Counted from the stretch's first letter, positions 1 to 37,879 are shown. The stretch is DNA of 64,000 bases from Amorphochlora amoebiformis (GCA_054601695.1 BAAHQB010000098.1:620001-684000), one strand, 5' to 3'. Notes: generated by a model from the sequence alone, not told the origin. Translations and numbers: made by a program.

Positions 1-507
1 ACACCGACAACAAAGAAAACAAAACATACTTTCAAAAATAGGAAAAAAAAAAGAAAGATCATGAAAAACGAAAGACATCCAAACCTAATCTCTCCCCCAC
101 CCTTCAGCTCAGAAAACACGTACTCTGCGTAATACCGCAACCCAAATTTTATCTCATGCCACTTCCAACTGTCTTTTTCCCCACCATTTAGCCTCACGCT
201 TGACCTAACCGGGTACGCTTGAATTAGGAGACAGTGCTTGGTTTACGGTTTGTTTTTACAAGGTACCAAGATGCGAGAGTGGGATGGATGCCGCGGAGAG
301 AAATTGTGACGCACAGAGCGCTCAGGAGGAGGACCTACGATTATATTTATGTATGCTTCATAGGGTATAACACAAAATTCATATGATACATATGTATCTA
401 CAATATATATGTATATATGTATATATATACAATATGTATAAAAAATAATATCTATATATGTATATGTGTATGTATATGTATATATACATACACACACACA
501 CACACAT

Positions 508-554
<47 letters not shown>

Positions 555-581
555 TATACACACATTGCAACATATACACAT

Positions 582-614
<33 letters not shown>

Positions 615-768
615 AAAATATATATATATATATTATATATATATAGATATATGTATATATTTAAATATTACCTAATACTTATCTAAATTTATATTTATTT
701 AAATATTACATATATCTATGTTTACATATGTGTATATATTTATAAGTCTTACATTATATATATCCATA

Positions 769-823
<55 letters not shown>

Positions 824-979
824 CAATTTTACACAAATTATACATACTTATACATACATATACTCTGATATACTTATTTATAGTATATATATATATATAT
901 ATACATATTATATACAATATATATATATATATATGTATATGTATATATATTATATAAATATATACATACATTATTTATG

Positions 980-1011
<32 letters not shown>

Positions 1012-1038
1012 GATATATGTATATATATATTGCACATA

Positions 1039-1071
<33 letters not shown>

Positions 1072-1084
1072 TAATAATATATTT

Positions 1085-1149
<65 letters not shown>

Positions 1150-1216
1150 GTATAGATATATGTAAATGTATTTCATGAATAAATACATGTGTGTATATAC
1201 TATAGTACATACAAAT
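1..1216. repeat. Left-edge spacer: unique DNA then TA/CA microsatellites
   Basis: The first 340 bp are non-repetitive. From about 400 onward the DNA is mostly (TA)n with short (CA)n tracts. A possible minus-strand exon lies around 270-336: an AG before it, an open frame rich in Pro and Arg (PPPERSVRHNFSPRHP), and a GTACCT donor-like site after it. I could not connect it to another exon. Nothing else supportable is seen. Confidence 0.6.
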
Positions 1217-1271
1217 ATGGAGGCAGAGGTAGGGTCGCCATGTTTGTTGCATGCGGCGAGGGAGAGATCAG
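1217..1271 (+). CDS. Possible first coding exon, unrecognised
   Basis: An isolated non-repetitive island in TA repeats begins with ATG and reads [18 protein letters not shown]. It ends at a usable donor (ATCAG followed by GTGTGC), leaving phase 1. It lies upstream of the candidate plus-strand gene at 2.5-5.5 kb and could be its start. The phase does not fit the next candidate exon as I read it, so either a small exon is missing between them or this is not coding. No family recognised. Confidence 0.25.
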
Positions 1272-1397
1272 GTGTGCATTGTGTGGCGCACTCCTACGTA
1301 AAAACACATGTTACAGCTCACCTTTATTATAAATATATAATCTATATGTATATATATACTAATACACACACATACATATATATATATATATATTTAC

Positions 1398-1457
<60 letters not shown>

Positions 1458-1599
1458 CAGCCACATACGTATATATATATGAAGATATATACTACAACGT
1501 ATATACATTTTGTATATTTATATACATATACATATATATACATGTATGTTTTATATATATATATATATTTATATAAACATGTAAACATATGTTCCTATG

Positions 1600-1662
<63 letters not shown>

Positions 1663-1720
1663 CATATATATATATATATATGTATATAAATTATATATAT
1701 ATATATATATATTATATATA

Positions 1721-1789
<69 letters not shown>

Positions 1790-2466
1790 TTAAACAGAAT
1801 ATGTATATCATCTAGAGATACAAAAACATATTCATCGTACAATATACACGCCATACCACCCTTTATGTGCCCGAGAATCAACCCGAACCCAAACAGAATT
1901 CACGAAAAACAGACAAAAGACCGGAAGAGGTCCAGCAAGGGACGAAAGGAAAAAGGCGGGAGACACCGCAACCAACCCCCCCCCATATCCCGAAATCTAC
2001 CCCAAAAAACCACGGAAATAAAATCTCCATCCCTAATCCCCCTTCTACACTCTTTCCGTTGGTGAATTTTCCCGGGACTACCTAACTCTCGAAAGAAAAG
2101 CGAATTCTAAATGACTCACCCCAACCGAACGACTGTCAGGCATGTGGCACGTGTATATTCTAACTTGCAAGATATCTTTCATATTAATGTTTAATTATCA
2201 AAGGATATTGTGCTTTTAATATCGTTATATCTATACAAAGATATAATAGAGCTTTTCGGCCGAAAAGTTTAAAGGTTTTCATAATTCTTTGAATGGTGGG
2301 CATACTTACATGTGCACCCGTCATCATGAACCCACATTGCTCTCAGGGGTGTTACCATGCACACACGCACTCCCTACACCCCACCTTGCGCCAACGTCCG
2401 CCCATGCATATTTGTCACGGCTAGCACATGCTCTCTCGTCGTGTGTCCGATGTATTTGTTTCACAG

Positions 2467-2902
2467 GTGGAGTTCGCGGGCGTCTACATATTCCTCTTGT
2501 GTCTCTGCTCCAACGTTAGGGGGAACAGCGTTGAGAGGAGAAGGGTGAGAGGGATTGGATGGAGATGGGATGGGCGGATGTGGCGTAGGAGAGTAGTAGG
2601 TCGGAAGTCGGAAGTCGAAAGTCGAATGATATTGAGTTTGTTAATGTTGTGTGTAGAGTAACGGGACAGAGCCTGGGAGATTGGATAATATAGAAGAGAA
2701 GTTTCACCTAGCAGTAAGTGTACTATGGTTAATCTTGGGGAATGCACGTGGATGATTTATATGTATATGTGCTGTAATTATTATGCATTGTTGAGTTGGA
2801 AATCACTGTATGTAATTAATAATTACATATGTACATGTATTTCATATAAAATGTATATATATATATATAATATATACATACGTACATACATACATACATA
2901 CA

Positions 2903-2964
<62 letters not shown>

Positions 2965-3285
2965 TACATATAATATACGCATATACACATACATTAAATA
3001 TCCATGATAATTACATAACACATACACACACAAAAACATATACATATTGAACACTCGAGCAAACTAGAACATATTGAAAAGAATCTACCATTTTAGCAAC
3101 TCAAGGGACGATTTGACGAGGCCTTCCGCCAGGATTCTAACGTACCTACTAAAGGTTAGACGATTCACAAGCCTTCATGAGTGATATCAGATGTGGTCGT
3201 GTTAGTGTAGTATATTTACATGTGTATGTCTGTATGTGTACATATGTAGTACGTATCTTTGTGTGTGACGTTTACACATATATTC

Positions 3286-3352
<67 letters not shown>

Positions 3353-3406
3353 TATATAATATATATTCATAATATAATTTTTTTATATATATTATATATG
3401 TATATA

Positions 3407-3466
<60 letters not shown>

Positions 3467-3782
3467 GTATGTAGACACATTTTCATGTAGTGTATTTGAA
3501 TATGATTCTGCGCACGACATTGTGGACATGTGTATGTGTATATGTGTATGTGTATGTATATAAATATATACATATATATTTTGTGTGTATATTTCTCTAC
3601 ATGTATATTTTTTCCTGTTTATGATTATGTACATATATTGGTTATTTATACATACTACAGATATATTATTAACATATGTCCAGTATGAATACATACATAC
3701 ACACATATAATATATATATATATATATAATATTATAGATTTATATTTATATATATATATATATATAATATATTATAGATTTA

Positions 3783-3872
<90 letters not shown>

Positions 3873-4193
3873 GTATAAATTATATACATGTAAATAAATA
3901 TATATATATATATATATTTGTACATATATATATATATAATATATATATATATGTGTATATATATATATATGTATACAAATGTATACATTTAAGTAGAGTA
4001 TGGTTTGCCAAATCGAGAGGATATTTATTGGTTGCGCGAACTATGTATGGGTTGTGTGGTGAAATAAGCTGTAATTTATCTTTCAGTTGGAAAGGGGGAT
4101 GTTAAAGTTCGCTATTATACCGAGGACCCGAGCATAGGGGTACATTTATACATATATATATATATATATGTGTGTGTGTGTATATATATATAT

Positions 4194-4254
<61 letters not shown>

Positions 4255-4439
4255 TATATATATATACATACATATTATATTTATTGCATGTACGTACACA
4301 TTTGTACACATATATATTTATATGTGTATTATATTTATACATACATATATATATATATATATATGTTATACTTACATATGTTTATGTATTTGCATACATG
4401 TATGCATAAATGTAATGTATACTTGTGTGTAGCTGTACG

Positions 4440-4477
<38 letters not shown>

Positions 4478-4478
4478 C

Positions 4479-4518
<40 letters not shown>

Positions 4519-4666
4519 TATATATATATATATACATGTATATATACGTATATATATATATGTGCTTATGTATATATCTACATATATATATACATATATA
4601 TATACATGTATATTATATATATATATATAAATATATATATGTATGTATTTATGTATATAGTATATG

Positions 4667-4701
<35 letters not shown>

Positions 4702-4712
4702 ACTATATGTGC

Positions 4713-4767
<55 letters not shown>

Positions 4768-5158
4768 TATATATATATATATATTATATATATATATATA
4801 TATATAACTGTCTATCATATGTATATATAAATTATATTCTATCATAATTTTTTATTATGTTATATACATAGTATCCTATTACATGATCCCTAATATATAC
4901 TTCCTTGAATTGTTTTAGTAGGCTGAATTTTCATATCAAATTATATTATACTATGATATTATACTATATTATGATATACATGTATATACATACATGCATA
5001 TATATATATATATATATATTATGTATATATATATATAAAGAGATAGTGCATTTATGCATACGTGATATGATTACATATGTATGTAGTTTATGTACATGTT
5101 CATAAATAAACTTGATATTATACACACATGCAACAATATATTCTACTTTAATATATAT

Positions 5159-5205
<47 letters not shown>

Positions 5206-5236
5206 ATATTAGATATACATAGTAAGATAAAATATT

Positions 5237-5272
<36 letters not shown>

Positions 5273-5465
5273 TATGAAATTATCATGATGCATATATATT
5301 TTTGCACTGTAGTACATATGTAGATAATTCGAGCATATACCCACAACACATCAGCTACCCCGCTATCTCGAACCTGGAGTCGACACATCCCGGTCTGCCT
5401 GGCGCGACCCCAATGGCATGTCATGGATGTATCCTGAGCCGTCTCCCGATGGGCCCCCGAAATAG
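2467..5465 (+). CDS. Multi-exon protein of unknown function
   Basis: Three islands join in consistent phase. Exon 3097-3154 ([19 protein letters not shown]) follows a TTTTAG acceptor. Exon 4087-4139 ([17 protein letters not shown]) follows TTTCAG. Exon 5355-5465 (starts [16 protein letters not shown], ends SPDGPPK then TAG) follows CATCAG. A fourth island, 2467-2544, fits the phase upstream and would add a hydrophobic stretch ([12 protein letters not shown]), perhaps a membrane segment; it is less sure. The introns are TA repeats. The C-terminus is rich in Pro, Asp and Trp. The start is unknown. I do not recognise the family. The gene ends tail to tail with the MORN gene across a CTAG-rich spacer. 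Confidence 0.5.
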
Positions 5466-6065
5466 CCGATATGGTCTGGATGATGTAGAGCTATCTATGC
5501 CATGATGATCGAATTATAATTTAGTCTAGCTAATTTATTTAGGAGATTACTAGAATGATTAAACTAGTTACACTAGTTGCTAGTAATATACTAGAAATAA
5601 GTAATATGTTTTCACGAGCGCTTAGATGTAATTGTTGATGGCAGAAACTCGCCAGTAAAGTCTAGAAAGTATACGACTAAGTATTATATAACGGATATAG
5701 ACTCTTATCCTAGTATCTAGCATATCGATACTAGAAAAAGTCACTAGCTACTAGTCACTAGAGACTAGAGAGAGTCTAGGAGTATATCTAGTATCTAGCG
5801 TATATCAAGATCTACTAAGCTTGATCTGAATCATCTGATCAATCTCATGCAGCCGAAGAAGTTTGATTCACTGTCTAAATACCAGATCTAGATCCGGTCT
5901 ATTCTAAATTTTAATTAATTCTGACATACTGCGGCATCTCGCATCTTTTAGATCTTATATAATAACTACCTAGACATAAAATAAGTATATATCTAGATAA
6001 TATCATCACAATAGTCTAGATAGTAACTAGGTATATATATATATATATATATATACTAGATATAC

Positions 6066-6104
<39 letters not shown>

Positions 6105-6326
6105 AGATATATAATATATATAGTAGATCTAGTAGATATCCGATAATCGTATTATACAAAATTATAAATAATTATATACTATAGTATATATAGTATATAT
6201 ATATATATATATATGTATATGTACATGTATATGTATCTAGATATATATATTATACTATGTATATCAGGTATTACATCTGTACATATATAATATATCTTTA
6301 CAATACATATATAATAATATATATAA

Positions 6327-6369
<43 letters not shown>

Positions 6370-6475
6370 TATCACGGCCAGTATTATGGCAGTAAATCGT
6401 TCGTCGAACATAACTTGAATCTCGCAATAATAGCTTAAGTTATGCTCTGACGCACCGTTGCCCGCTAAGTTACAG
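5466..6475. other. CTAG-rich spacer between two convergent gene ends
   Basis: This stretch separates the stop codon of the plus-strand gene at 5465 from that of the MORN gene at 6476. It is not dominated by TA repeats until about 6030. It holds a striking number of CTAG tetranucleotides, about two dozen in 5510-6260, often in overlapping forms such as actagtcactagagactag. No coding frame is seen. It may hold the polyadenylation and termination signals of both genes, which is inference. Confidence 0.6.
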
Positions 6476-13704
<7,229 letters not shown>

Positions 13705-13736
13705 CTAAAAAAAGAAATAATTTCTTGGGAGTTTAC

Positions 13737-13955
13737 CAAAATCCATCCAAAGATCCCCTGCATGGGGCCTTTGTAAGAACCCTCGGCGATTTGCTTGACA
13801 TGGGATGAGGGGGAGCAATGTGCGGCCGAAGCGGGCTCTGGATATCGGAGTGGCACGTATGATTCATCCGATAGACTCCAAAACCAACCGTTCCGGTTCA
13901 GGCGCTCAGCGGTAACATCTTTTTGATTGGATCATTTTGAACTGACGTGGCTGAA
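13737..13955 (-). CDS. Possible upstream exon of the MORN gene
   Basis: A non-repetitive, GC-richer island ends at a good donor (TTTTG followed by GTAAAC) at 13737. One frame reads HVKQIAEGSYKGPMQGIFGW, which looks like a weak MORN unit. The frame that fits the phase of the next exon (13704) is a different one, encoding CQANRRGFLQRPHAGDLWMD. I cannot decide between them, and the acceptor is unclear. It is kept as a candidate only. Confidence 0.35.
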
Positions 13956-14209
13956 GCTAGTTTTAAAAACTGTTCAGGGTTATGAGCTCGCCAATCGCCA
14001 AAAGGCGACGTTCCATGGGCCCCGACGATTGTCGAATTTCTCAGGAGTCTCCTTCTACTGAGGTGAAATGTGTCCATTTTCGATCTACATTCCCTTCATA
14101 AGAAAACCTCATTATTTCACAATTCAGAAGAATAATTCGACCGCGACGCCCTCCTATCTATTGATATGGCGTAGTCAGCATCATCATGGACTATTCTCTA
14201 ACTTTACAC

Positions 14210-14538
14210 TCGCCCTGACATTCGTTCGTCGCCACTACGTCCCAGGGCGAACCGCGATCGCGATCGACTGGTCTGGGCTCGAGACATACCCTTGCAATGG
14301 CCAGAACCTCTGGAGGAAACTTTTCCTCCAGCCGTACGAGGTCAACTGCGAGCGTGTGAGCCAGGCGCGAAGGATCGAGAACACTGAGTTTCCGGGAGAC
14401 TTCTCGAATTTGAGCGGTGTGGCAGACCACGGTGGGGAATTGAATAGGGTCGTGTTGGTGGAAGGCCGCAAGCTTGTTCGACAGCACATACGCGTACAGC
14501 CGGCGATCATTCAGAAGGCGTGCAAATTTGTCAGCCAT
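14210..14538 (-). CDS. Candidate first exon, helical protein, unrecognised
   Basis: An open frame starts at an ATG (catgcgATGGCT) and runs 109 codons to a possible donor (GGCGA followed by GTGTAAAG). It begins MADKFARLLNDRRLYAYVLS and is rich in Leu, Arg, Ala and Glu, suggesting helices. In-frame stops just upstream support this ATG as a real start. It may be the N-terminus of the MORN gene below it, but I could not link the phases. The opposite strand also carries an open frame (14068-14691) that looks less protein-like. No family recognised. Confidence 0.4.
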
Positions 14539-14840
14539 CGCATGACGAAATATCGGAAGGTCAAGATATCATCAACATGGTATCGGCACGTGTGTTCAGT
14601 AATTTTCCCGGGCAGATTCTCGCCGTTCACGTTCGACGAACCGATAAGATCTCCGAGTCAAAACTCAATTTCCTGTTTCGGTTTCAGGTGACGGAAGTGC
14701 ATTTGTTTGTTTTCTATTACATTTTCATCCATGAACTCTAACCCCGACCTAACCGTAAGGCTAAACCCATCCCGTAAGTTAAACCCATCCCTAACACTAA
14801 CTTATCCCTCAGCGGCATACCGGTGGCTAACTCTCATGGC

Positions 14841-14950
<110 letters not shown>

Positions 14951-14971
14951 TATATACCTATATATAAATGC

Positions 14972-15014
<43 letters not shown>

Positions 15015-15047
15015 ATATATTCATATAAATACTAAATATATACATAC

Positions 15048-15080
<33 letters not shown>

Positions 15081-15148
15081 GTATGTATATGTATATAATA
15101 TCCATACCCTACCCCAACCTAACAGGAGCTGCATGGGATTATACTTAC

Positions 15149-15213
15149 ACATATGCAACTCTACAGCTACGATGGATTCTTTCTGTGTAGCGACGATCAG
15201 AAACTTAAGGTGT
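15149..15213 (-). CDS. Orphan internal exon, unrecognised
   Basis: The island reads [20 protein letters not shown] in one frame, between an AG (tatag) and a strong GTAAGT donor. The pattern of hydrophobic strands looks like real protein. A short piece of its 5' end (cttaaggtgt) recurs at about 15340, beyond a TA tract. I could not join it in phase to neighbours. Confidence 0.4.
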
Positions 15214-15226
15214 CTATATTACATAC

Positions 15227-15306
<80 letters not shown>

Positions 15307-15389
15307 CACATATGTAAACACATTATACGTATATATAAATACTTAAGGTGTGCGCATTTACCCTCTATGTGTGTGTATAATATCCATAT

Positions 15390-15448
<59 letters not shown>

Positions 15449-15501
15449 TGTATATATACACATATATATATATATATATATATTATATGCATACACATGT
15501 G

Positions 15502-15547
<46 letters not shown>

Positions 15548-15606
15548 GTATGTATACATGTACATGTGTGTGTATATGTGCGTGATATGTGTGTATATGT
15601 ATACAT

Positions 15607-15650
<44 letters not shown>

Positions 15651-15818
15651 CATTCGTCATATATAACATATATAGATATTTACGTACTGTTAATGCATCG
15701 TTGTAAGTAGCATAGTTAGACTTGGTTAGACTTGGCGTGACACGTAGATATCTGTACAGTGCAACAGAGATGTGGTAAATATGCCCGAGATCTCTAGAGA
15801 TCCCGGATCGAAGGTTAC

Positions 15819-15870
15819 CTTGCCGGTAATATCGGGTAACCAACTCTCTACTACTGTACCTCCGCACTGC
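15819..15870 (-). CDS. Orphan internal exon, unrecognised
   Basis: Bounded by AATCAG and a GTAACC donor, it reads AVRRYSSRELVTRYYRQ, basic and Tyr-rich. The phase is 0 in, 1 out. It could belong to the same gene as the exon at 15149-15213, but the link is not shown. Confidence 0.3.
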
Positions 15871-15941
15871 CTGATTTGATTGCCTACGAGATATTACCGG
15901 TGGGTGACCGGACTACCCACCTACAGGATCGCTGCACTAAC

Positions 15942-15984
<43 letters not shown>

Positions 15985-16002
15985 ATATGTATATATAGGT
16001 AT

Positions 16003-16045
<43 letters not shown>

Positions 16046-16056
16046 TATGTATGTGC

Positions 16057-16094
<38 letters not shown>

Positions 16095-16181
16095 ATATAT
16101 ATATATATATATATGTATATAAATATCCATATATGTCCATATGTACATCCAAATGTATAAAATGAATATATTATCTTATAC

Positions 16182-16212
<31 letters not shown>

Positions 16213-16465
16213 ATTCATATTAAAACATATATATAATATATATTAAAAACATATATATAATATATATTCACATTTAGATACATACGTATGTGTCATCTTA
16301 ATAAATTTCCTCCTTACGGATAAGTGTTCTCATATCACCAGGATTATATCTCAACTCGTTCTGGAGACTTATGCATCACCTACGACGCTGTGGTACTGTG
16401 ACTTCTTTCAGAATATCATCATCTGAACAATCTAAATACCTTATAAAGTTAAAACTCCCTCCATA

Positions 16466-16671
16466 TTAGCTCTCCCGCAATAAATGCGTTCCTCCCCACT
16501 TTGACAAGAATATCGACGGGTACCGAAAGGCTGAGGATGTGTTGGTCGAGGTGATGTAACAATCTAAATGTACAGCATACACATGCACACACACAAGCGT
16601 GAAATATATTTAGGTTTGAAACATATTAAAAACGTATATGAATATACGTATTAACACATATATATGTAATA

Positions 16672-16707
<36 letters not shown>

Positions 16708-16724
16708 CATATATGTATCTATAA

Positions 16725-16791
<67 letters not shown>

Positions 16792-17035
16792 CCTAACTTT
16801 AACCTGAATAATCCTGACCCCAAAAGGTATTGGTCATGGCATCATGTGCAGGGTTTCTGTCCACGCTGTCAAATGTGGCAAACGCGGTAGGAATATGTGT
16901 GTATATTTTATAGTCCTAATTGTAATATAACAATACATATGATATATATATATATATGTATATACATATATGTATATATATATGTATATATTTATATATA
17001 TACATATATACATACATATATAAATATATATACAC

Positions 17036-17073
<38 letters not shown>

Positions 17074-17141
17074 GTGTGTGTGTGTGCGTATTACATACGA
17101 GTAACACATACAAAATACATACATGCAGCTGAAAATATACA

Positions 17142-17191
<50 letters not shown>

Positions 17192-17195
17192 CATA

Positions 17196-17227
<32 letters not shown>

Positions 17228-17478
17228 CATATATATATATACAATAATGTGTTTCTCTTCAGTGTAGCCAACGCGATAGAGATATCTACAGTTGTATTGC
17301 GCATAAATATGTATGTATGTATATATGTAGGTATAATATGTATACGAACTCTTCTCTAATTAAATTCCCCCCTCTATCTTAACTTTTTTAATTTTCTGCT
17401 GCCTCTCTTCTGCACTCTCTCTCTCTTCTGTGCTCCCGCTTTCTTTCATCCACATGCCATGAGTATTCATATAACAGA

Positions 17479-17518
<40 letters not shown>

Positions 17519-17536
17519 GTATTCATATTCACGTTA

Positions 17537-17579
<43 letters not shown>

Positions 17580-17730
17580 ATATATGGTCTAGTATATACC
17601 CCCCTAATATAAGTACATATACATATGTATATACATATATACATATATCTTTGAATGCCAGGTTATGTTCTTTGGAAATTCGGAACTTGTGAAGAATCAT
17701 ACTTACTTTCATGTCGCTGCCTATCAACAT
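16466..17730 (-). CDS. Candidate multi-exon gene, unrecognised
   Basis: Four islands lie on the minus strand. One at 17730-17707 begins with ATG (MLIGSDMK) and ends at a GTAAGT donor. 17285-17243 reads [14 protein letters not shown]. 16915-16804 reads [18 protein letters not shown] and continues [17 protein letters not shown]. 16563-16466 is a final exon that, in the consistent phase, ends GGTHLLRES then TAA. The middle two join cleanly, and the last fits in phase, though an alternative frame there ([16 protein letters not shown]) is equally protein-like. The first and second do not match in phase. No family recognised. Confidence 0.4.
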
Positions 17731-17857
17731 ATTGATGATTATCAAGGGTAACAGATGTATTCATGTTTTATAACTTCCTATCTATGATATATATACATAT
17801 TATATATTTATACATAAACATTTTTGATATATATCTCCACAAATATTCATCTATATG

Positions 17858-17912
<55 letters not shown>

Positions 17913-17975
17913 GTTTTAATGTATATTTATCTAACATGTTTACGTGATATCTGTATACACATACATATATTCATG

Positions 17976-18016
<41 letters not shown>

Positions 18017-18036
18017 CATTGATATGTTTGCACTCC

Positions 18037-18095
<59 letters not shown>

Positions 18096-18451
18096 CATGC
18101 GTGTATAGAATGATATCATATATATATACCTATACACACATATATATATATATATATAACAAACATTTTATATATACATATATCTATAAGTATTCATCTA
18201 TATGTAAACACATATACACACATAGATGTTTAATATATATTCATACAACATGTTTATGCGCAATGTATGTATGCACATACATATATTCGCACATACATGC
18301 ACACACGTACACACTGGGTATATGTGTCTATGTGTATGTGTATGCACATATACAAACACATAATTATAAATTATAAGTATAATTCATATATGTATATGTA
18401 TCTATATGTATGTATTATATCGTACTGCTCCATAATATAATATAAAAGACA

Positions 18452-18560
<109 letters not shown>

Positions 18561-18758
18561 ATATGTACATATATCATATCTTACTGCTCCATAAACATTA
18601 TATAAACGACAATATATGTATATATATGTATATATATATATATATCTCCATATATATATACACATGTATTATCCATACATAACATATACACACATATATT
18701 ATACGAATTTAATGTATAATATAAAATCATATATGTACACATATGTTCGTACACTTAG

Positions 18759-18903
18759 ATTTCCGCTGGCTCATGCCCCTACAATCCTGGAAGACTCGAC
18801 AGTAAAAAAAGACTCGACAGGTAAAAATGGCTCGACAGCGAAAAAAAGCTCGACAGTCAAAAAAGGCCCGACAATTAAAAAATTAGGAAAAAAAATAGCG
18901 TGA
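18759..18903 (+). CDS. Candidate last exon with a lysine-rich hexapeptide repeat
   Basis: After a CACTTAG acceptor the frame reads FPLAHAPTILED, then five near-identical units of six residues (DSTVKK, DSTGKN, GSTAKK, SSTVKK, GPTIKK), then LGKKIA and TGA. The DNA unit is 18 bp (gactcgacagtaaaaaaa and variants) over 18792-18881. Such Ser/Thr-Lys tails occur in proteins that bind nucleic acid or are phosphorylated, but no function is assigned. Upstream exons were not found. It ends tail to tail with the ISN1 gene. Confidence 0.45.
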
Positions 18904-19172
18904 AATATCTACAACATCTAGAACTAGTTAGTAGAAGTCAGTTGATTTTGTTACAGCCAGGAAAATTTAGAATCAGTTAGTAGTGGTAGGGTAGAAGTAA
19001 GGTAGAGGAGAATAAGGTAGAGATAGTGCCTTAGAGCAGTAGTGTTAGTACATGTGTAGAGTGAGTGTTAGTAAATGTGTCTTAATAATTAATTACGATA
19101 AGTTTGCTAAATTTGTAACTTATTATGAATTTTTGACAATACTAGTCTACATAAGATATATGCTAGATATTT

Positions 19173-19231
<59 letters not shown>

Positions 19232-19274
19232 TACATATATATATATACATACATATATATATATATATATATGT

Positions 19275-19367
<93 letters not shown>

Positions 19368-20193
19368 TATGTGTATATATATATGTATATGTGTATATGT
19401 GTGTTATATATACTAGATATAATAATCCGGATCTGTGATATACATGACTCGATGTAATATTGTACTATCAGACGTACAGGATACTTCAATAATAATCATA
19501 ATATACACGTCATCTAGTGTATCGTATTAACTATACATTTAGTACCTAGTAGGACCACTTAGTACGTACGTACGTAGTAGATGTAGTACGTATCACTAGT
19601 ATCATAGTGACTACGTACGTACTTCTACGTACGTACGTATAATATATATTCACAATTCACATATACTAGATATACCAGTGGTATGGTACGTACCAGGTAT
19701 ACATGTACGTATCTATCGTATACCTGATATACCTGTCACGAGCTGCCATCTGTTGTAATGTTACGTATCTAACGGCAATATTTTACTTACGTATACGTAT
19801 CATAGGGCCTATGTGACGTGTACGAATATACAATGCTAAAGTAAATTATACTACGAATATATATTTGACGGCGTGTACGTACATGTACAGTCCTCAAGGC
19901 CGCTACGGCTGTTTGGTCTATTTAATATATTGGAATAAGCACCCACAATGAGCTGGGGTCTAGATTCTACAGATTGTAGCTAACACGATAAATTCTATAT
20001 CTATTAGCTAGCGGGTCATGAGTGATGACTAGCAAGTCCGATATGATTCTTAGCGTATCATATTTATCGATCATCTGTGATGCTAGATTCATATACTGAT
20101 GCTAGATTCATATACTGATGAGCCATCATCTAGATCATATTAATTTAAAATTGTCTCTAGTGCGCATGTATCTAGGTATCGTGCCTTGACGGC
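18904..20193. other. CTAG- and TACG-rich spacer between convergent gene ends
   Basis: It lies between the candidate plus-strand stop at 18903 and the ISN1 stop at 20194. Outside a TA block (19175-19390) it is dense in CTAG and carries tandem tacg runs near 19560-19640. A 20-bp direct duplication, gctagattcatatactgat, sits near 20081-20120. No coding frame was found. Confidence 0.55.
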
Positions 20194-36303
<16,110 letters not shown>

Positions 36304-36499
36304 CTGCGCCAGGTTGAATATGTGTCGTATCTCTGTATATGGTTAAATAGCTCAGATGTGTATATGGTTAGCTTAGATCTGTATATGGTTAGCTGTATAT
36401 ATAAATAATATATATATATATATATATGTATATGTGTGTATAATATATATATATATATATATTTGTATATTTATATATATATATATATTACATATATGT

Positions 36500-36543
<44 letters not shown>

Positions 36544-36580
36544 ATTCATCTATGCATACATATGTAAATATATTTAAATA

Positions 36581-36636
<56 letters not shown>

Positions 36637-36923
36637 CGTAACCTTGGGGTCAGGGTTCGAACTCGTCAAACTATACATACCACAATGTCCATATACATAC
36701 AACCTGCACATACCCCAACACATATTCATGCATCACACATACCACACATATACAAAAGCGAAATAATTTTTTCAAACGCGAAATAATGTCACACTCACGG
36801 AAGGATAGAGAAGAAAGTTAGGAGAAAAAGAAGAGTAGAGTACACGTGTGGAGGAGCCTAACTCTCCTAGAATTCAAATCGAGAAGGCGACATGCAAGGC
36901 AACCATTAATCAACGAGTTAAAC

Positions 36924-36990
36924 CGTGGAACGAGACAGGGACATGACAGCGGTGGGACACAGGCATAAGACGTTCCATTTCGTGAAAGGC
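36924..36990 (-). CDS. Possible upstream ISN1 exon
   Basis: A non-repetitive stretch between AACCCAG and G/GTTTAAC reads AFHEMERLMPVSHRCHVPVS. Its outgoing phase 1 fits the next exon if that exon uses the alternative acceptor CTCTGTAG at 36279. It does not clearly match known ISN1 N-terminal motifs, so membership is inferred from position and phase. Confidence 0.35.
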
Positions 36991-37139
36991 CTGGGTTTTG
37001 GTATTTTTTTCTGGGTTTAATTCTTCGGCTTTTTTTCGACTTTTTTTGGATTTTTGATTTTATTCGTGTTCTTTTAATTTGTTTTTTCGGTTTTGGGAAT
37101 TTTGTTTTTTTTTTTTGGGGGGGGGGGGTTTTAGGGTTT

Positions 37140-37345
37140 TGTTTTGTTCCCTCGCTCTCGCTCTCTCTCTCTCCCTCCCTCTCTCTTTTTTTCACTCTCT
37201 CTCTCTCCCAATCTCCTCTCTCTCTCTCTCTCGTGTCCTTCTCTTCATCTATTATTATTTCTCCTTTTTTTTTTATCTCTCTTCTCTCTTTCACTTCTTT
37301 CTCGCTGCTTGCTATACTCTCTTTTACTCTCCCTCTCTTCCTTTA
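37140..37345. repeat. CT-rich tract with poly-G and poly-T runs
   Basis: The plus strand is pyrimidine-rich from 37145 (ctcgctctcgctctctctct), preceded by T and G homopolymers at 37000-37135. The long charged minus-strand frame across it (Arg/Glu/Lys repeats) is low complexity and not accepted as a gene. Confidence 0.7.
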
Positions 37346-37347
37346 TG

Positions 37348-37393
<46 letters not shown>

Positions 37394-37478
37394 CTTTAAA
37401 GATATTTTATATAATATATATATATACATAAATCTATATGCCTGTGTGATATTACATGTATAATATATAATATATATT

Positions 37479-37514
<36 letters not shown>

Positions 37515-37517
37515 ATA

Positions 37518-37557
<40 letters not shown>

Positions 37558-37827
37558 ATTTATTTATATATTATATCTATTTATTTGTGTATTATATATA
37601 TATATATATATACATATATATACGAAAATACACATTACGTTACATTTACAATATGTGTGGTCATACATATATATCTCTCACTTCTCTTATATATACATAT
37701 ATATATATATACATATATATATGTATATATATTACGTAGATACGGTCTAATATACCTATACATACAATATATATTTACAAACATAAAAATCTACAAATAT
37801 GAATTATATACACATATATATATGTAC

Positions 37828-37879
<52 letters not shown>

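Noticed and set aside
243-1881. Overlapping frames made of Tyr, Ile, Val, Cys, Thr and His on both strands (and the same throughout the window)
   Set aside because: They are translations of (TA)n with (CA)n or (GT)n. They are open on both strands at once and have no protein-like composition.
14068-14691. 207-codon plus-strand frame in the GC-richer island
   Set aside because: The opposite strand has a better start and a more protein-like sequence, and neighbouring exons are on the minus strand. Not fully excluded.
36633-36672. tRNA-like T-arm sequence ggttcgaactc
   Set aside because: The upstream side is pure TA repeat, with no acceptor, D or anticodon arms in reach.
36818-37294. 158-codon minus-strand frame rich in Lys, Arg and Glu
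   Set aside because: Mostly a translation of CT/GA and homopolymer tracts. Only the short segment 36924-36990 looks like an exon, in another frame.
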